This document shows positions 26,031-33,946 of a DNA stretch of 64,000 nucleotides, piece by piece. This DNA is from Alphaproteobacteria bacterium. GTDB taxonomy: Bacteria > Pseudomonadota > Alphaproteobacteria > Ferrovibrionales > Ferrovibrionaceae. Numbering within the stretch: the stretch's first letter is position 1; each line of letters begins with the position of its first letter. A program made the translations under genes and the position numbers. Below the pieces are notes generated by a model that ran no database searches, was not told the origin of the DNA, and was given only the letters and a program-made list of their open reading frames with translations. Location: NCBI GenBank assembly GCA_947473805.1, contig CANJGB010000003.1, positions 62,001 through 126,000 of the forward strand. Reading direction: 5' to 3'.

Positions 26031-27464
26031 TCAACCTCCTGGTTTCCAGATCGATTCCACCGGCGAGCCATTGCCTTTGCGGATTTCATCCAACAGTGGC
26101 TTGGCAAACTCGGCCAAAGCGTCGCAATTCAATGTCTCTCCGTTTCTCAGCTTCGGAATGAGTAGAAGCGTGTCTTTGCCATCTTTATTTTTCAAGATTC
26201 GTATGGCCGCGTTTGCCTCGCGCCTGGTTGGAGAGCCATCGGCGTAGGGATCGTAGGTGTTGACGAGCAGGCGCCCATTGTCATGCTTTATCGCTACATC
26301 GAGGTATGAACCATTTTTTCTGGTTCCAGGCGGCGTACCGGAAGGCCTGAGATACAATTCGCTATCGTACTGGACCTTGTCATCGTTTTTGTATCCGCCG
26401 CCTGCTCGCGAGAAACCTTCACCGCCCGCGTCCAAAAGGCATTTGAGAACATCTGTATTATAAATTTTCGTCTTCTCGCTGCCGAAGCGGGGAACGACGA
26501 TGGGGAAAAGCTTCTGTTGAAAGTCGGACTGGTCAGGAAAAATTTCGATCCAGTCTTCCGGCTTCGTATCCTTCGGAAAAGTGAACGGCGGAAGCGGCGG
26601 CAGCGGCTCTGCCTTAGGCGTTACGAACGGCTCCGGCTTTTCGTTCTTAATCGGCGCGCCTGGGAAAATTATCGGGCCGGGCGGCACGATGTCACGGCGC
26701 TCCTGGACATCTAGGAGACTACGCCGTTCGATTGGAAAGAACGGACTGCGTGCCGTGGGTTGCATTTGGCCGAGGTCTCGGCCTTGCGCAATCTGTTCGT
26801 CTATAAAGTCTTGGGCGGCTTTTCCGCCTTTCTTAAGTGCCTCTGCGCCTAAAATGCCAACAACAGCCGATCCAATTGCGGCACCGGCAGCAGGCGCCCA
26901 GGACGGGGCTGTCTGAATGACCGGCCCAAGCACTTGCGCGAAAGCAACCTGATTGTCCGGCGCGTGGCGGACGCCGTCCTCGTCGAGCCAGGGTTCGGTA
27001 TGAGTTTCGGTCTCTTTCTTGGCGGCGGGCGCCGCACCCAGCGCGTTTGCGGTCGGACCGTCTTTCAGCAGGAAGCCATCGTCATCGAGGGCACCGGCTT
27101 TCTGGAACGACTTGATCGCCTCGTCCTGCGGCGGCCCGTACCAACCCGTCGGGCCACCAGTACCGTTGACGTCGTAGAAGCCGGCACGGTGCAACGCGAG
27201 TTCGACGCGCGCCACGTCGGCGCGCTGATTCGGCTGGTTGCGGCCGACCGGCTGGTCGAGCCTGACGCGGCCGGTGTCATCGAAAATGTCGGGTTCATTG
27301 CCGTTGCGAAAGGCGCGGCGCATCGCCGCGACGGCCGGGTCGGAATCATCCTCCTCGGCGGCAAAGGCAGTCGCGCCGGGTTTGCGTCGCCACTCACCGC
27401 GGCCCAAGCGGCCTAGCGAATCCGGTTCGTACTCCCAGTCGTTTTTGTTCGGCATAAAGGACAT
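26031..27464 (-). CDS. Peptidoglycan-binding-like protein with C-terminal polymorphic-toxin-like domain
   Basis: This 477-residue protein has four parts. Residues 60-140 form a peptidoglycan-binding-like domain (VRLDQPVG, DVARVELALHRAGFYDVNGTG, QDEAIKSFQKAG). A hydrophobic segment occupies about residues 190-210. Residues 258-305 are a proline-rich linker of the kind that precedes toxin domains. The C-terminus (about 320-477) carries GSYLDV, VNTYDPYADG, TRREANAAIRI and LLLIPK, a pattern I associate with nuclease-like toxin tips. The 5' part is as GC-rich as the chromosome and the 3' part much poorer, a sign of tip swapping. No signal peptide is seen. Similar N-termini occur in proteins of alphaproteobacterial podovirus clusters, from memory. 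Its promoter carries the particle operator. Confidence 0.65.
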   Translation of the reverse strand: MSFMPNKNDWEYEPDSLGRLGRGEWRRKPGATAFAAEEDDSDPAVAAMRRAFRNGNEPDIFDDTGRVRLDQPVGRNQPNQRADVARVELALHRAGFYDVNGTGGPTGWYGPPQDEAIKSFQKAGALDDDGFLLKDGPTANALGAAPAAKKETETHTEPWLDEDGVRHAPDNQVAFAQVLGPVIQTAPSWAPAAGAAIGSAVVGILGAEALKKGGKAAQDFIDEQIAQGRDLGQMQPTARSPFFPIERRSLLDVQERRDIVPPGPIIFPGAPIKNEKPEPFVTPKAEPLPPLPPFTFPKDTKPEDWIEIFPDQSDFQQKLFPIVVPRFGSEKTKIYNTDVLKCLLDAGGEGFSRAGGGYKNDDKVQYDSELYLRPSGTPPGTRKNGSYLDVAIKHDNGRLLVNTYDPYADGSPTRREANAAIRILKNKDGKDTLLLIPKLRNGETLNCDALAEFAKPLLDEIRKGNGSPVESIWKPGG

Positions 27465-27481
27465 GGCATGGCTCCTCGCAG

Positions 27482-27519
27482 GATATAGGACAAATAACCT
27501 ATATCGGGCGAATAGTCAA
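27482..27519 (-). promoter_or_regulatory. Promoter and perfect operator of the toxin-like gene
   Basis: On the reverse strand the -35 TTGACT (27519-27514) is followed by 17 bases and the -10 TATTTG (27496-27491). The -10 lies inside a perfect inverted repeat, GATATAGG-N8-CCTATATC (27482-27505). This 20-bp core, TATAGG-N8-CCTATA, recurs at the particle operon and its repressor. The transcript would start about 20 bases before the ATG, with GAGGAG as its ribosome site. Confidence 0.8.
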
Positions 27520-27619
27520 GAACAAATATAGAACACTCGCAGCGGGCTTGTCCATTGTTTGACCCCGCTGCCCTTGCCGCCTAGAACCGCCGTCCGCGTC
27601 CAACCGAACAGCAGTGATC

Positions 27620-29221
27620 ATGACCACCACGGATTCCGCCGCCGAGGCACGCGAACTGGCTTTGGCCAGCAACGCCTGGCCGTTCCAGGAAGCACAGCGC
27701 ATCCTCGACCGGCTGGCGGGGAAACCGCCGGCCAAGGGCTATGTCCTGTTCGAGACCGGGTACGGCCCCTCGGGCCTGCCGCATATCGGCACGTTCGGCG
27801 AGGTGGCGCGCACCTCGATGGTCCGGCGCGCGCTCCAGATGCTGTCCGATGTGCCGACGCGCCTGTTCGCGTTCTCCGATGACATGGACGGATTGCGCAA
27901 GGTGCCCGACAACGTGCCGCAGCAGGAGATGCTGAAGCAGCATCTCAACCTGCCGCTGACGCGCGTGCCGGACCCGTTCGGCAAGTTCGAGAGTTTTGGC
28001 CACCACAACAATGCGATGCTGCGCCGCTTCCTCGACTCGTTCGGCTTCGAGTACGAGTTCCAGTCGGCGACCGACTGGTACACGTCGGGCCGGTTCGATG
28101 GCGTGCTGCGCCAGGTGCTGGAAAACTACGACGCCATCATGGCGATCATGCTGCCGTCGCTCCGCGCCGATCGTGCCGCGACCTACAGTCCGTTCCTGCC
28201 GTTGAGCCTGAAGACCGGCCGCGTGCTGCAGGTGCCGGTGCTGGAGCACAACGCCAAGGCGGGCGCCATCGTCTACCAGGACGAGGACGGGGCGAAGGTC
28301 GAGACACTCGTCACCGGCGGCAAGTGCAAACTGCAGTGGAAGGTGGACTGGGCGGCGCGCTGGGTTGCGCTCGGTGTCGATTACGAAATGTCAGGCAAGG
28401 ACCTGATCGATTCCGTGAAGCTCTCGAGCCGCATTGCCGAGGCGCTCGGGACCCAGCCGCCGATCAACCTGACCTATGAGCTGTTCCTTGACGACAAGGG
28501 CCAGAAGATTTCCAAGTCGAAGGGCAATGGCCTGACCATCGACGAGTGGCTGGGCTATGCGTCGCCGGAAAGTCTTGCGCTGTACATGTACCAGAAGCCG
28601 AAGCAGGCCAAGCGCCTGTACTTCGACGTAATTCCGCGCGCGGTGGATGATTACCTGACCTTCCTTGAGAAGTTTTCGACCCAGGAAGGCCGCGAGCGCT
28701 ACGGCAATCCGGTCTGGCACGTCCATCGTGGCCGTCCGCCCGAGGAGCAGGTGCCGCTGACCTTCGGCCTGTTGATGAACCTGGTCGGTGTCGCAAATAC
28801 CGAAGACCGCAACGTGTTGTGGGGCTTTATCTCGCGCTACGCGCCCGGCGCGTCGCCCGCGCGCAATCCCCTGCTCGACGCCATGGTGCCTTACGCCCTG
28901 GCCTATTACCGCGACTTCGTGAAGCCGACCAAGAAGTACCGTGCGGCGACCGAGATGGAGCGCGAGGCGCTGACGGCGCTTGCGGCCGCCTTGCGCGCGC
29001 TGCCGGCCGATGCGGATGGCGAGACGGTACAGAACGTCGTCTACGAGATCGGCAAGAAGTACCCGTTCGCATCCCTGCGCGACTGGTTCAAGTCGCTGTA
29101 CGAAGTGCTGCTCGGTCAGGAGCAGGGGCCGCGCATGGGCACGTTCTTCGCGCTCTACGGCCTCGGCAATTCCATCGCGTTGATCGAGAAGGCGCTGAAC
29201 GGCGCGGACATGGCGGCCTGA
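27620..29221 (+). CDS. lysK: Lysyl-tRNA synthetase, class I
   Basis: This 533-residue cytoplasmic enzyme charges tRNA-Lys. It is the class I form, common in alphaproteobacteria and archaea. The class I signature is PHIGT (HIGH) near residue 53 and KISKS (KMSKS) near residue 294, with the DDMDG and TGGK-type segments between. The ATG at 27620 is used, and a GTG two codons earlier at 27614 is possible. Its promoter shares the 150-bp spacer with the divergent toxin-like gene. An 8-bp inverted repeat (27539-27546 with 27564-27571) sits in the leader. Confidence 0.95.
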   Translation: MTTTDSAAEARELALASNAWPFQEAQRILDRLAGKPPAKGYVLFETGYGPSGLPHIGTFGEVARTSMVRRALQMLSDVPTRLFAFSDDMDGLRKVPDNVPQQEMLKQHLNLPLTRVPDPFGKFESFGHHNNAMLRRFLDSFGFEYEFQSATDWYTSGRFDGVLRQVLENYDAIMAIMLPSLRADRAATYSPFLPLSLKTGRVLQVPVLEHNAKAGAIVYQDEDGAKVETLVTGGKCKLQWKVDWAARWVALGVDYEMSGKDLIDSVKLSSRIAEALGTQPPINLTYELFLDDKGQKISKSKGNGLTIDEWLGYASPESLALYMYQKPKQAKRLYFDVIPRAVDDYLTFLEKFSTQEGRERYGNPVWHVHRGRPPEEQVPLTFGLLMNLVGVANTEDRNVLWGFISRYAPGASPARNPLLDAMVPYALAYYRDFVKPTKKYRAATEMEREALTALAAALRALPADADGETVQNVVYEIGKKYPFASLRDWFKSLYEVLLGQEQGPRMGTFFALYGLGNSIALIEKALNGADMAA

Positions 29222-29839
29222 TCAGGCAAGTTCACCGATGGTTCTGTCGCGCAGCATCGTGCGCAGGAAGCGGTCGGGCGGAATGCTTTTCAACGGTTCA
29301 TCTGCGATGCTTGCCCTGGTCCAGAACTTCGCATAGCTCGGGAATGGGGCGTGGAACACGCCTGCGACGGGCGCGCGTCCGGGCCAGCGCACTTTCAGAT
29401 CGCCGGTCGGCCCCTCGCCCGGCGCGGCGGCGTACCAGCGCCCTAGAAAGCGCTGCTTGCCGAAGTGCCAGGTGCCGTTCCGCCGCTCATAGGCGTCGAG
29501 ATAAAGCATCTGCATGGCGACCCACGCGTCGCCGACCTCATGGTCCGACTTGCCGTAGACCAGGCCGATGGCGTGGTCGGCGTCCTCGAACTCGATGACG
29601 TGGTTGCCGATCTGATGGCAGGCGCCGGTAAAGTTGCGCAAGGTGCGGTCGAAGTGGCGCTTCATCGCGGCGCGACCGCGGCCGATGCCGGTAACATCCA
29701 CATTATCGACATAGAGTGAGACGAGCGCGTCGAGATCGCGCATATCGACGGCCAGCGCATACTTGCCGGCGAGCTGTCTGATTTGCTCGTAGGATTCCAG
29801 ACGGTCGATTTTTTCCGCCAGCGTCTGCGTGCCGTTCAT
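29222..29839 (-). CDS. Nuclear transport factor 2/SnoaL-like family protein
   Basis: This 205-residue protein has the NTF2-like cone fold, the SnoaL-4 type used by small hydroxysteroid or dehydratase-like enzymes. The N-terminal EKIDRLESYEQIRQLAGKYALAVDMRDLDALVSLY and the strand-rich HQIGNHVIEFEDADHAIGLVYG support this. The ATG at 29839 follows a GGGAGCAGG site. The stop abuts that of lysK. No substrate is inferred. Confidence 0.85.
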   Translation of the reverse strand: MNGTQTLAEKIDRLESYEQIRQLAGKYALAVDMRDLDALVSLYVDNVDVTGIGRGRAAMKRHFDRTLRNFTGACHQIGNHVIEFEDADHAIGLVYGKSDHEVGDAWVAMQMLYLDAYERRNGTWHFGKQRFLGRWYAAAPGEGPTGDLKVRWPGRAPVAGVFHAPFPSYAKFWTRASIADEPLKSIPPDRFLRTMLRDRTIGELA

Positions 29840-29895
29840 GGCCTGCTCCCTTGGACAAGTCTTCTTGTCCCACAAGGCGCAGGAGCGGTGAAGGG

Positions 29896-30123
29896 CTAGG
29901 GGGTGCGCTTGATCGGCTCGAACGCGACGACGGTCGTGGCAACCGGCACCTGTGTCTCGGAGGCGCTCGGCAGAACCTCGATCAATCCGACCGTCGCCAT
30001 TGCATAGACAAGGAGCGCAATCGCGGCGTGATCGGCCCGGCCGCCGAAAACGTAAGCTGGCGCTGCCACCAGAATGGCGCCGCTTAGAAACAACACTGTC
30101 AATACGAGGGCCGAGATCGCCAT
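29896..30123 (-). CDS. Small membrane protein
   Basis: This 75-residue protein has two hydrophobic segments (about residues 3-25 and 34-52) and a short polar C-terminus. A GGAAGGAA site precedes the ATG at 30123. I do not recognise the family. It is followed by the NTF2-like gene on the same strand with a 56-base gap. Codon use is like that of real genes in the window. Confidence 0.6.
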   Translation of the reverse strand: MAISALVLTVLFLSGAILVAAPAYVFGGRADHAAIALLVYAMATVGLIEVLPSASETQVPVATTVVAFEPIKRTP

Positions 30124-30221
30124 GGAAGGTTCCTTCCGGAAAGCTCGCCACGTCAACGCCGCAAGGGGCCTTGAGGTTTCGCGGGTAGATTATCCCGTTT
30201 CAGGGAAATACGCCTAGGCGC

Positions 30222-30854
30222 CTATTGGCTGGCCCAGACGATGCGCGCCATCCACGCGATCTGGTCGATATCCAGTTCACGCGCGGGATAGGCCGGATTG
30301 AGCGAGGTGAGCTCGATCTTGCGGGCGGTCTTGCGGCTCAATTGCTTGGCCATGACCTCGCCTTTGGAGGTCTTGACCACTACGCGGTCGCCGCGGCGGA
30401 TCTGCGCGGCTGGCGAGACGACGACCAGGTCGCCGTCTCGATAGACCGGCAGCATGGATTCGCCAGAAATCTCCAACGCATAGGCATTGGGGTCGCCGAT
30501 TTCGGGAAACGGTACCTCATCCCAGCCGTGGCCCACGGGATGGCCGGAATCGTCGAAAAAGCCGCCAACGCCGGCCTCGGTCAGGCCGACAACGGGAATA
30601 CGATAGGGGCCGGCGCTGCCGGTTTCGTCGCCGATCAGGCCCATGAATTCGCCGATCGAGGCGCCGGTCGCTTCCAGCACCTTGGAGACGCTTTCGGTGG
30701 ACGGCCAGCGGGGCTTGCCCTCACGCGAAATGCGCTTGGACTTGTTGAACGTCGTCGGGTCGAGGCCGGCGCGTTTCGCCAGTCCCGAAGCCGAGAAACT
30801 GTATTTTGCAGCAAGGCGATCAATCGCCTGCCAGACACCCTTGTGCGACAGCAT
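30222..30854 (-). CDS. S24 family repressor (LexA/CI type), regulator of the particle cassette
   Basis: This 210-residue repressor has an N-terminal helix-turn-helix (about residues 5-75) and a C-terminal S24 peptidase domain. The self-cleavage elements are present: Ala94-Gly95 in TEAGVGG, Ser133 in SGESMLP, and Lys170 in EVMAKQL. Such repressors cut themselves when RecA filaments form, releasing their genes. It is transcribed divergently from the particle genes and next to two copies of the TATAGG-N8-CCTA operator. The ATG has no clear ribosome site. Similar repressors are also found as plain chromosomal genes in alphaproteobacteria, so its DNA-damage response is inferred. Confidence 0.9.
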   Translation of the reverse strand: MLSHKGVWQAIDRLAAKYSFSASGLAKRAGLDPTTFNKSKRISREGKPRWPSTESVSKVLEATGASIGEFMGLIGDETGSAGPYRIPVVGLTEAGVGGFFDDSGHPVGHGWDEVPFPEIGDPNAYALEISGESMLPVYRDGDLVVVSPAAQIRRGDRVVVKTSKGEVMAKQLSRKTARKIELTSLNPAYPARELDIDQIAWMARIVWASQ

Positions 30855-30887
30855 GGGAACATCGTCATGCGAACCGGCATTTTTGGC

Positions 30888-30907
30888 TATAGGTACGTCT
30901 GCCTAAT
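30888..30907. promoter_or_regulatory. Operator between the repressor gene and its promoter region
   Basis: TATAGG, eight bases, CCTAAT: the first half-site is complete and the second matches five of six positions. It lies 34 bases before the repressor start and downstream of an AT-rich stretch with a TAAAAT -10-like box on the reverse strand. Binding here would let the repressor limit its own synthesis. Confidence 0.65.
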
Positions 30908-30912
30908 TAAAT

Positions 30913-30950
30913 TTTACTCTAATCCGGATATAGGTTATTATTCTTTTATC
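30913..30950 (+). promoter_or_regulatory. Promoter and operator of the early particle genes
   Basis: The forward strand has -35 TTTACT (30913-30918), 17 bases, and -10 TATTAT (30936-30941). The operator TATAGG-N8-CTTTTA (30929-30948) overlays the -10 and has a weaker right half. The start codon of the first gene follows at 30979 behind a GGAG site. The arrangement copies that at 27482-27519 and 32332-32366. Confidence 0.75.
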
Positions 30951-30978
30951 AAGACCAAAACCCTGTCCGGAGTTTCCC

Positions 30979-31344
30979 ATGTCGCGTCCGAAACGTGGCC
31001 CGTCGCCGTTGGGCGAGGGGGATGTTCAGCCTTTTTCCAATGTCGCCGAGGCCTGGTTCTGGGGCGTCGCCGGCTATCTGGCCCGTCTCGATGGCGGGCG
31101 GCCGATGCCGCGCCGGGGCGCCGTTCCGCGCCCGTGCGAACCTAGCGATGTGGTCCACGCTGCGCTGAAGCTGACCCGGCGCGACCGCATGAGCACGGAC
31201 CAGTTCCGCACCCTGGTGCGGTTCGGCCGCGAGGGCTTGGCGCCGGACCCGCGCCTGCCGCGCCAGCGGGGCGCCGCAGTGCTGTGGCAGGCGGGCCTCG
31301 ATGCCTTGTCCCATGCACTGCGCGCCAAAGGTATCGTGGCATGA
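30979..31344 (+). CDS. Hypothetical protein, first gene after the operator
   Basis: This 121-residue Arg-rich soluble protein starts with a GGAG site six bases upstream. I do not recognise a domain. Such small genes often lie at the start of alphaproteobacterial podovirus-type clusters, and it is translationally coupled to the next gene by an ATGA overlap. A regulatory or packaging role (the missing small terminase, for example) is conceivable but not shown. Confidence 0.65.
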   Translation: MSRPKRGPSPLGEGDVQPFSNVAEAWFWGVAGYLARLDGGRPMPRRGAVPRPCEPSDVVHAALKLTRRDRMSTDQFRTLVRFGREGLAPDPRLPRQRGAAVLWQAGLDALSHALRAKGIVA

Positions 31345-31742
31345 ATCTGGTCGAGGTGGCGGCGCCGATGACTGCGGTGGTGGCATTCAGCGGCCGCGCG
31401 CCGTTGTGGTGGCTGCACCTGTTGCGGCCCGGCTTCCGTCATTGTTTCGTCGCGGTGCGCGGCACAGCGGGCTGGCTGCTGCTTGATCCGCTGTCGCATC
31501 GCATCGCCCTGGGCCTGCTGCCAGCCGATACCGACCCCGCCGCGCACTACCGGGCGCTGGGCCATATTCTCTTGACGGTCCCGGTAGCGGTGCCGCCGCG
31601 CCGGCCGGCGCCGTTCGCACCCTTCACCTGCGTCGAGGCGGTGAAGCGTGTACTGGGCCTGCACGATCGTTTCGTGTGGACGCCATGGCAGCTCTACCGC
31701 CGGCTGTTGCCGCTCGCGTGCGATACCGTGGCCGGGCCATAA
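31341..31742 (+). CDS. Hypothetical protein with a possible Cys-His-Asp site
   Basis: This 133-residue protein contains FRHCFVAVRG, LLDPLSHR and FTCVEAVKRVLGL. The Cys in the last motif starts a helix, as in papain-like (NlpC/P60-like) peptidases, and His and Asp candidates precede it. I do not know the family, and the peptidase idea is inference. The start overlaps the previous stop by four bases. Confidence 0.6.
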   Translation: MNLVEVAAPMTAVVAFSGRAPLWWLHLLRPGFRHCFVAVRGTAGWLLLDPLSHRIALGLLPADTDPAAHYRALGHILLTVPVAVPPRRPAPFAPFTCVEAVKRVLGLHDRFVWTPWQLYRRLLPLACDTVAGP

Positions 31743-31749
31743 TGCTGCA

Positions 31750-32307
31750 ATGCAAAGCGCGTTCAGTCATGGTGTTCTGGGGTTTCGGGGCACGCTCGAA
31801 CATCCGGTCGGGTCCATCAATCCGACGGCAGTAACCATTCACGAGCCGGTGCGCGAGGGCGCCACCATGGTCGCCCGTCTCGAATGGCCGCAGATGTTTT
31901 CGACCCCGCTGGCCATTCGCGGCCCAACCGCGGTGCACGCCTTCGACCAGGCGCAGCAACTGGTCTGGCCGGGCGCCGGGGGCAAAAAGCTGTGGCTGCA
32001 CGTGGCGCGCGACGAACACTGGTCCGAGGGCTTTGCCGCGCAACGCACCGAACTTGCCGCGCTGGCGGAAAAGGCCGAGGGCGTGGCGCGCCGCCTGCAT
32101 TGGGCGCACAGCACCGGCCGCCTTGCATCGGCGGTCATTTCAGCGGCGCGTGAACTGCCGCTGTGCAATTGCTGGGGCGTGCGGATCGAGACGCAGAATC
32201 TGCCGGTTCCGCCGCTGGCGATGACCGGTACTGATGCGGCAAACGCGCAGAAGGCGGCGGAGGATTTTCTCGACCGCGTGGCGCACAGTTACGGCTTCCG
32301 GAAATAG
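31750..32307 (+). CDS. Hypothetical protein
   Basis: This 185-residue protein has no signal peptide or membrane segment. It is rich in Trp and His in the middle (QLVWPGAGGKKLWLHVARDEHW). The ATG at 31750 begins seven bases after the preceding stop without a clear ribosome site, so the start is uncertain. It is the last gene before the late promoter. The function is unknown. Confidence 0.55.
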   Translation: MQSAFSHGVLGFRGTLEHPVGSINPTAVTIHEPVREGATMVARLEWPQMFSTPLAIRGPTAVHAFDQAQQLVWPGAGGKKLWLHVARDEHWSEGFAAQRTELAALAEKAEGVARRLHWAHSTGRLASAVISAARELPLCNCWGVRIETQNLPVPPLAMTGTDAANAQKAAEDFLDRVAHSYGFRK

Positions 32308-32331
32308 TTTCGAAGCGTCGAAAGTTTGCGG

Positions 32332-32366
32332 TTGACTTTTTAACGTTATAGGCTTATATACCTAAA
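32332..32366 (+). promoter_or_regulatory. Late (structural) promoter with operator over the -10 box
   Basis: TTGACT at 32332-32337, a spacing of 17 bases, and TATATA at 32355-32360 make one of the best sigma-70 promoters in the window. The operator TATAGG (32347-32352), N8, CCTAAA (32361-32366) encloses the -10 box. The transcript would begin near 32367, about 65 bases ahead of the first structural gene. Confidence 0.85.
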
Positions 32367-32382
32367 TATCGTCGCCACACTT

Positions 32383-32420
32383 GCGCCCGCCGGGTCCCTC
32401 CCGGCGGGCGCTTTGCTTTT
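32383..32420 (+). terminator. Intrinsic terminator in the leader of the structural operon
   Basis: A perfect 12-bp stem (32383-32394 with 32400-32411, arms GCGCCCGCCGGG and complement) with a five-base loop is followed by TTTGCTTTT. It lies between the late promoter and the first gene, whose GGGAGG site begins at 32421. Transcripts must read through it, so it could act as an attenuator or antitermination target. Confidence 0.8.
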
Positions 32421-32432
32421 GGGAGGTCCTGT

Positions 32433-32624
32433 ATGGGCAACGTCTTCAATCCGCCGTCACCACCGCCCCCGCCCGCGCCGTCCGGCCCGACGCCGGCGGA
32501 GCAATCGGCCACAGAGGCGCGCGAGCGGCAGCGGCGCGGGCTGGGTACCATCGCGACATCGTATCGCGGCCTGCTGCCGGCGGACGGCCCGGTCTTCCAG
32601 CGCAAGTCGCTGCTGGGGGAATGA
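32433..32624 (+). CDS. Small proline-rich phage protein upstream of the portal
   Basis: This 63-residue protein starts MGNVFNPPSPPPPP and has a basic middle and a GRLLPADGP-like tail. Short Pro-rich genes of this type precede the portal gene in many T7-like alphaproteobacterial phages, from memory. The stop overlaps the portal start by four bases (ATGA), coupling the two. A GGGAGG site precedes the ATG. Confidence 0.7.
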   Translation: MGNVFNPPSPPPPPAPSGPTPAEQSATEARERQRRGLGTIATSYRGLLPADGPVFQRKSLLGE

Positions 32625-33946
32625 CGATGGCATTGGAACCTGCGGCCTTGCGCCGCCGCTTCGAAGCCGCGAAGGCGCGCCGCAGCGTCTGGGAGTCGCT
32701 GTGGCAGGACTGCTACGACCATGCACTGCCCGGTCGCGCGCCCGGATCGTCCGGCGATCTGCGCCGGGGTGAGCGCCTGTATGACGGCACCGCGCCCGAT
32801 GCGGTAGATCAGCTGGCCGCCAGCCTGTTGGCCGAACTGACGCCGCCCTGGTCGCGCTGGTTCGGCTTCACGCCCGGGCGCGATGTGCCAGACGACGCGC
32901 GCGGCCAGGTGGCGCCGCAGTTGGATCGCGCCGCCGCCAGCCTGCAGACGCATTTCGACCGCAGTAACTTCGCCGTCGAGGTACATCAATGCTATCTCGA
33001 TCTCGTAACCGCCGGCACCGCGTCGCTGCTGTTCGAAGAAGCGGCACTCGGCGATACGTCGGCATTTCGCTTTACGGCTGTGCCGCTGGAGGAAACCGTG
33101 CTGGAAGAGGGGCCTGACGGCCGCCTCGACACCACGTTTCGGCGCAGCGAACCCACGGCCGCGCAACTGGCCGCACGTTTTCCCGCCGCAGTGCTGCCCG
33201 ACACGATCAAACGCAAGGTCGAGCAGGAGCCTGATACGCGCATCGCGCTGATTGAGGCCGTGGTGCCCGATGGCTTCGGCTACGCCTATGCCGCCATGCT
33301 GGAAAGTGGCGACGACGGCGATGCCTTCCTGGCGGAGGGAAAGTTTTCGCGCTCGCCGTTCATCAATTTCCGCTGGCTCAAGGCGCCTGGCGAAAGCTAT
33401 GGCCGCTCGCCGGTCATGAAGGCGCTGCCCGACATCAAGACCGCCAACAAGGTGGTCGAACTGGTCCTCAAGAACGCGTCGATAGCGGTCACCGGCATCT
33501 GGCAGGCGGAAGATGACGGCGTCCTCAATCCTGCCAATGTCCGACTGGTGCCTGGCGCAATCATCGCCAAGGCGCCGGGCTCGGCCGGTCTCACACCGCT
33601 CCAGGCACCAGGACGGTTCGACCTGTCGCAGTTGGTGCTCGACGATCTGCGCAGCCGGATTCGCCACGCGCTGCTGGCCGACCGGCTTAGCCAGATCGAT
33701 ACACCGCGAATGACCGCGACCGAAGTGCTGGAGCGGGGTGCGGAGATGAGCCGCCTGCTGGGCGCCACGTTCGGGCGCCTGCAGGGTGAGCTGCTGACGC
33801 CGCTGATCCGGCGCGGCCTCGCAATCCTGCAGCGCCGCGGCGAGATCCCGTCCTTTGCACCCGATGGCCGCGACGTCGCGTTGCAGCACCTCTCGCCGCT
33901 GGCGCGCGTCCAGGCCCAGGCCAATGTGCAGCCGGTCCTGACCTAG
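32621..33946 (+). CDS. Portal (head-tail connector) protein, ended early by an in-frame amber codon
   Basis: This is the T7-like portal of the particle. It is recognised by the N-terminal RRRFEAAKARRSVWESLWQDCYDHALPG, the DGTAPDAVDQLAASLLAELTPPWSRWF segment and the RSPFINFRWLKAPGESYGRSPVMKALPDI core. The TAG at codon 442 (33944-33946) ends the ORF at 441 residues. The same frame goes on for 49 codons to a TGA at 34094-34096 and encodes LERIGALGPEAAACVDTVAAARWLATTLGVP, a normal portal C-terminus. The extended end lies 11 bases before the next start, as expected for a tight operon, whereas the TAG leaves a gap of 161 bases. The TAG may be suppressed, a mutation, or an error. Confidence 0.85.
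   Translation: MTMALEPAALRRRFEAAKARRSVWESLWQDCYDHALPGRAPGSSGDLRRGERLYDGTAPDAVDQLAASLLAELTPPWSRWFGFTPGRDVPDDARGQVAPQLDRAAASLQTHFDRSNFAVEVHQCYLDLVTAGTASLLFEEAALGDTSAFRFTAVPLEETVLEEGPDGRLDTTFRRSEPTAAQLAARFPAAVLPDTIKRKVEQEPDTRIALIEAVVPDGFGYAYAAMLESGDDGDAFLAEGKFSRSPFINFRWLKAPGESYGRSPVMKALPDIKTANKVVELVLKNASIAVTGIWQAEDDGVLNPANVRLVPGAIIAKAPGSAGLTPLQAPGRFDLSQLVLDDLRSRIRHALLADRLSQIDTPRMTATEVLERGAEMSRLLGATFGRLQGELLTPLIRRGLAILQRRGEIPSFAPDGRDVALQHLSPLARVQAQANVQPVLT

Noticed and set aside
27539-27571. Leader hairpin before lysK as a T-box or riboswitch
   Set aside because: It is only an 8-bp inverted repeat with a 17-base loop. No T-box features or known aptamer blocks are seen.
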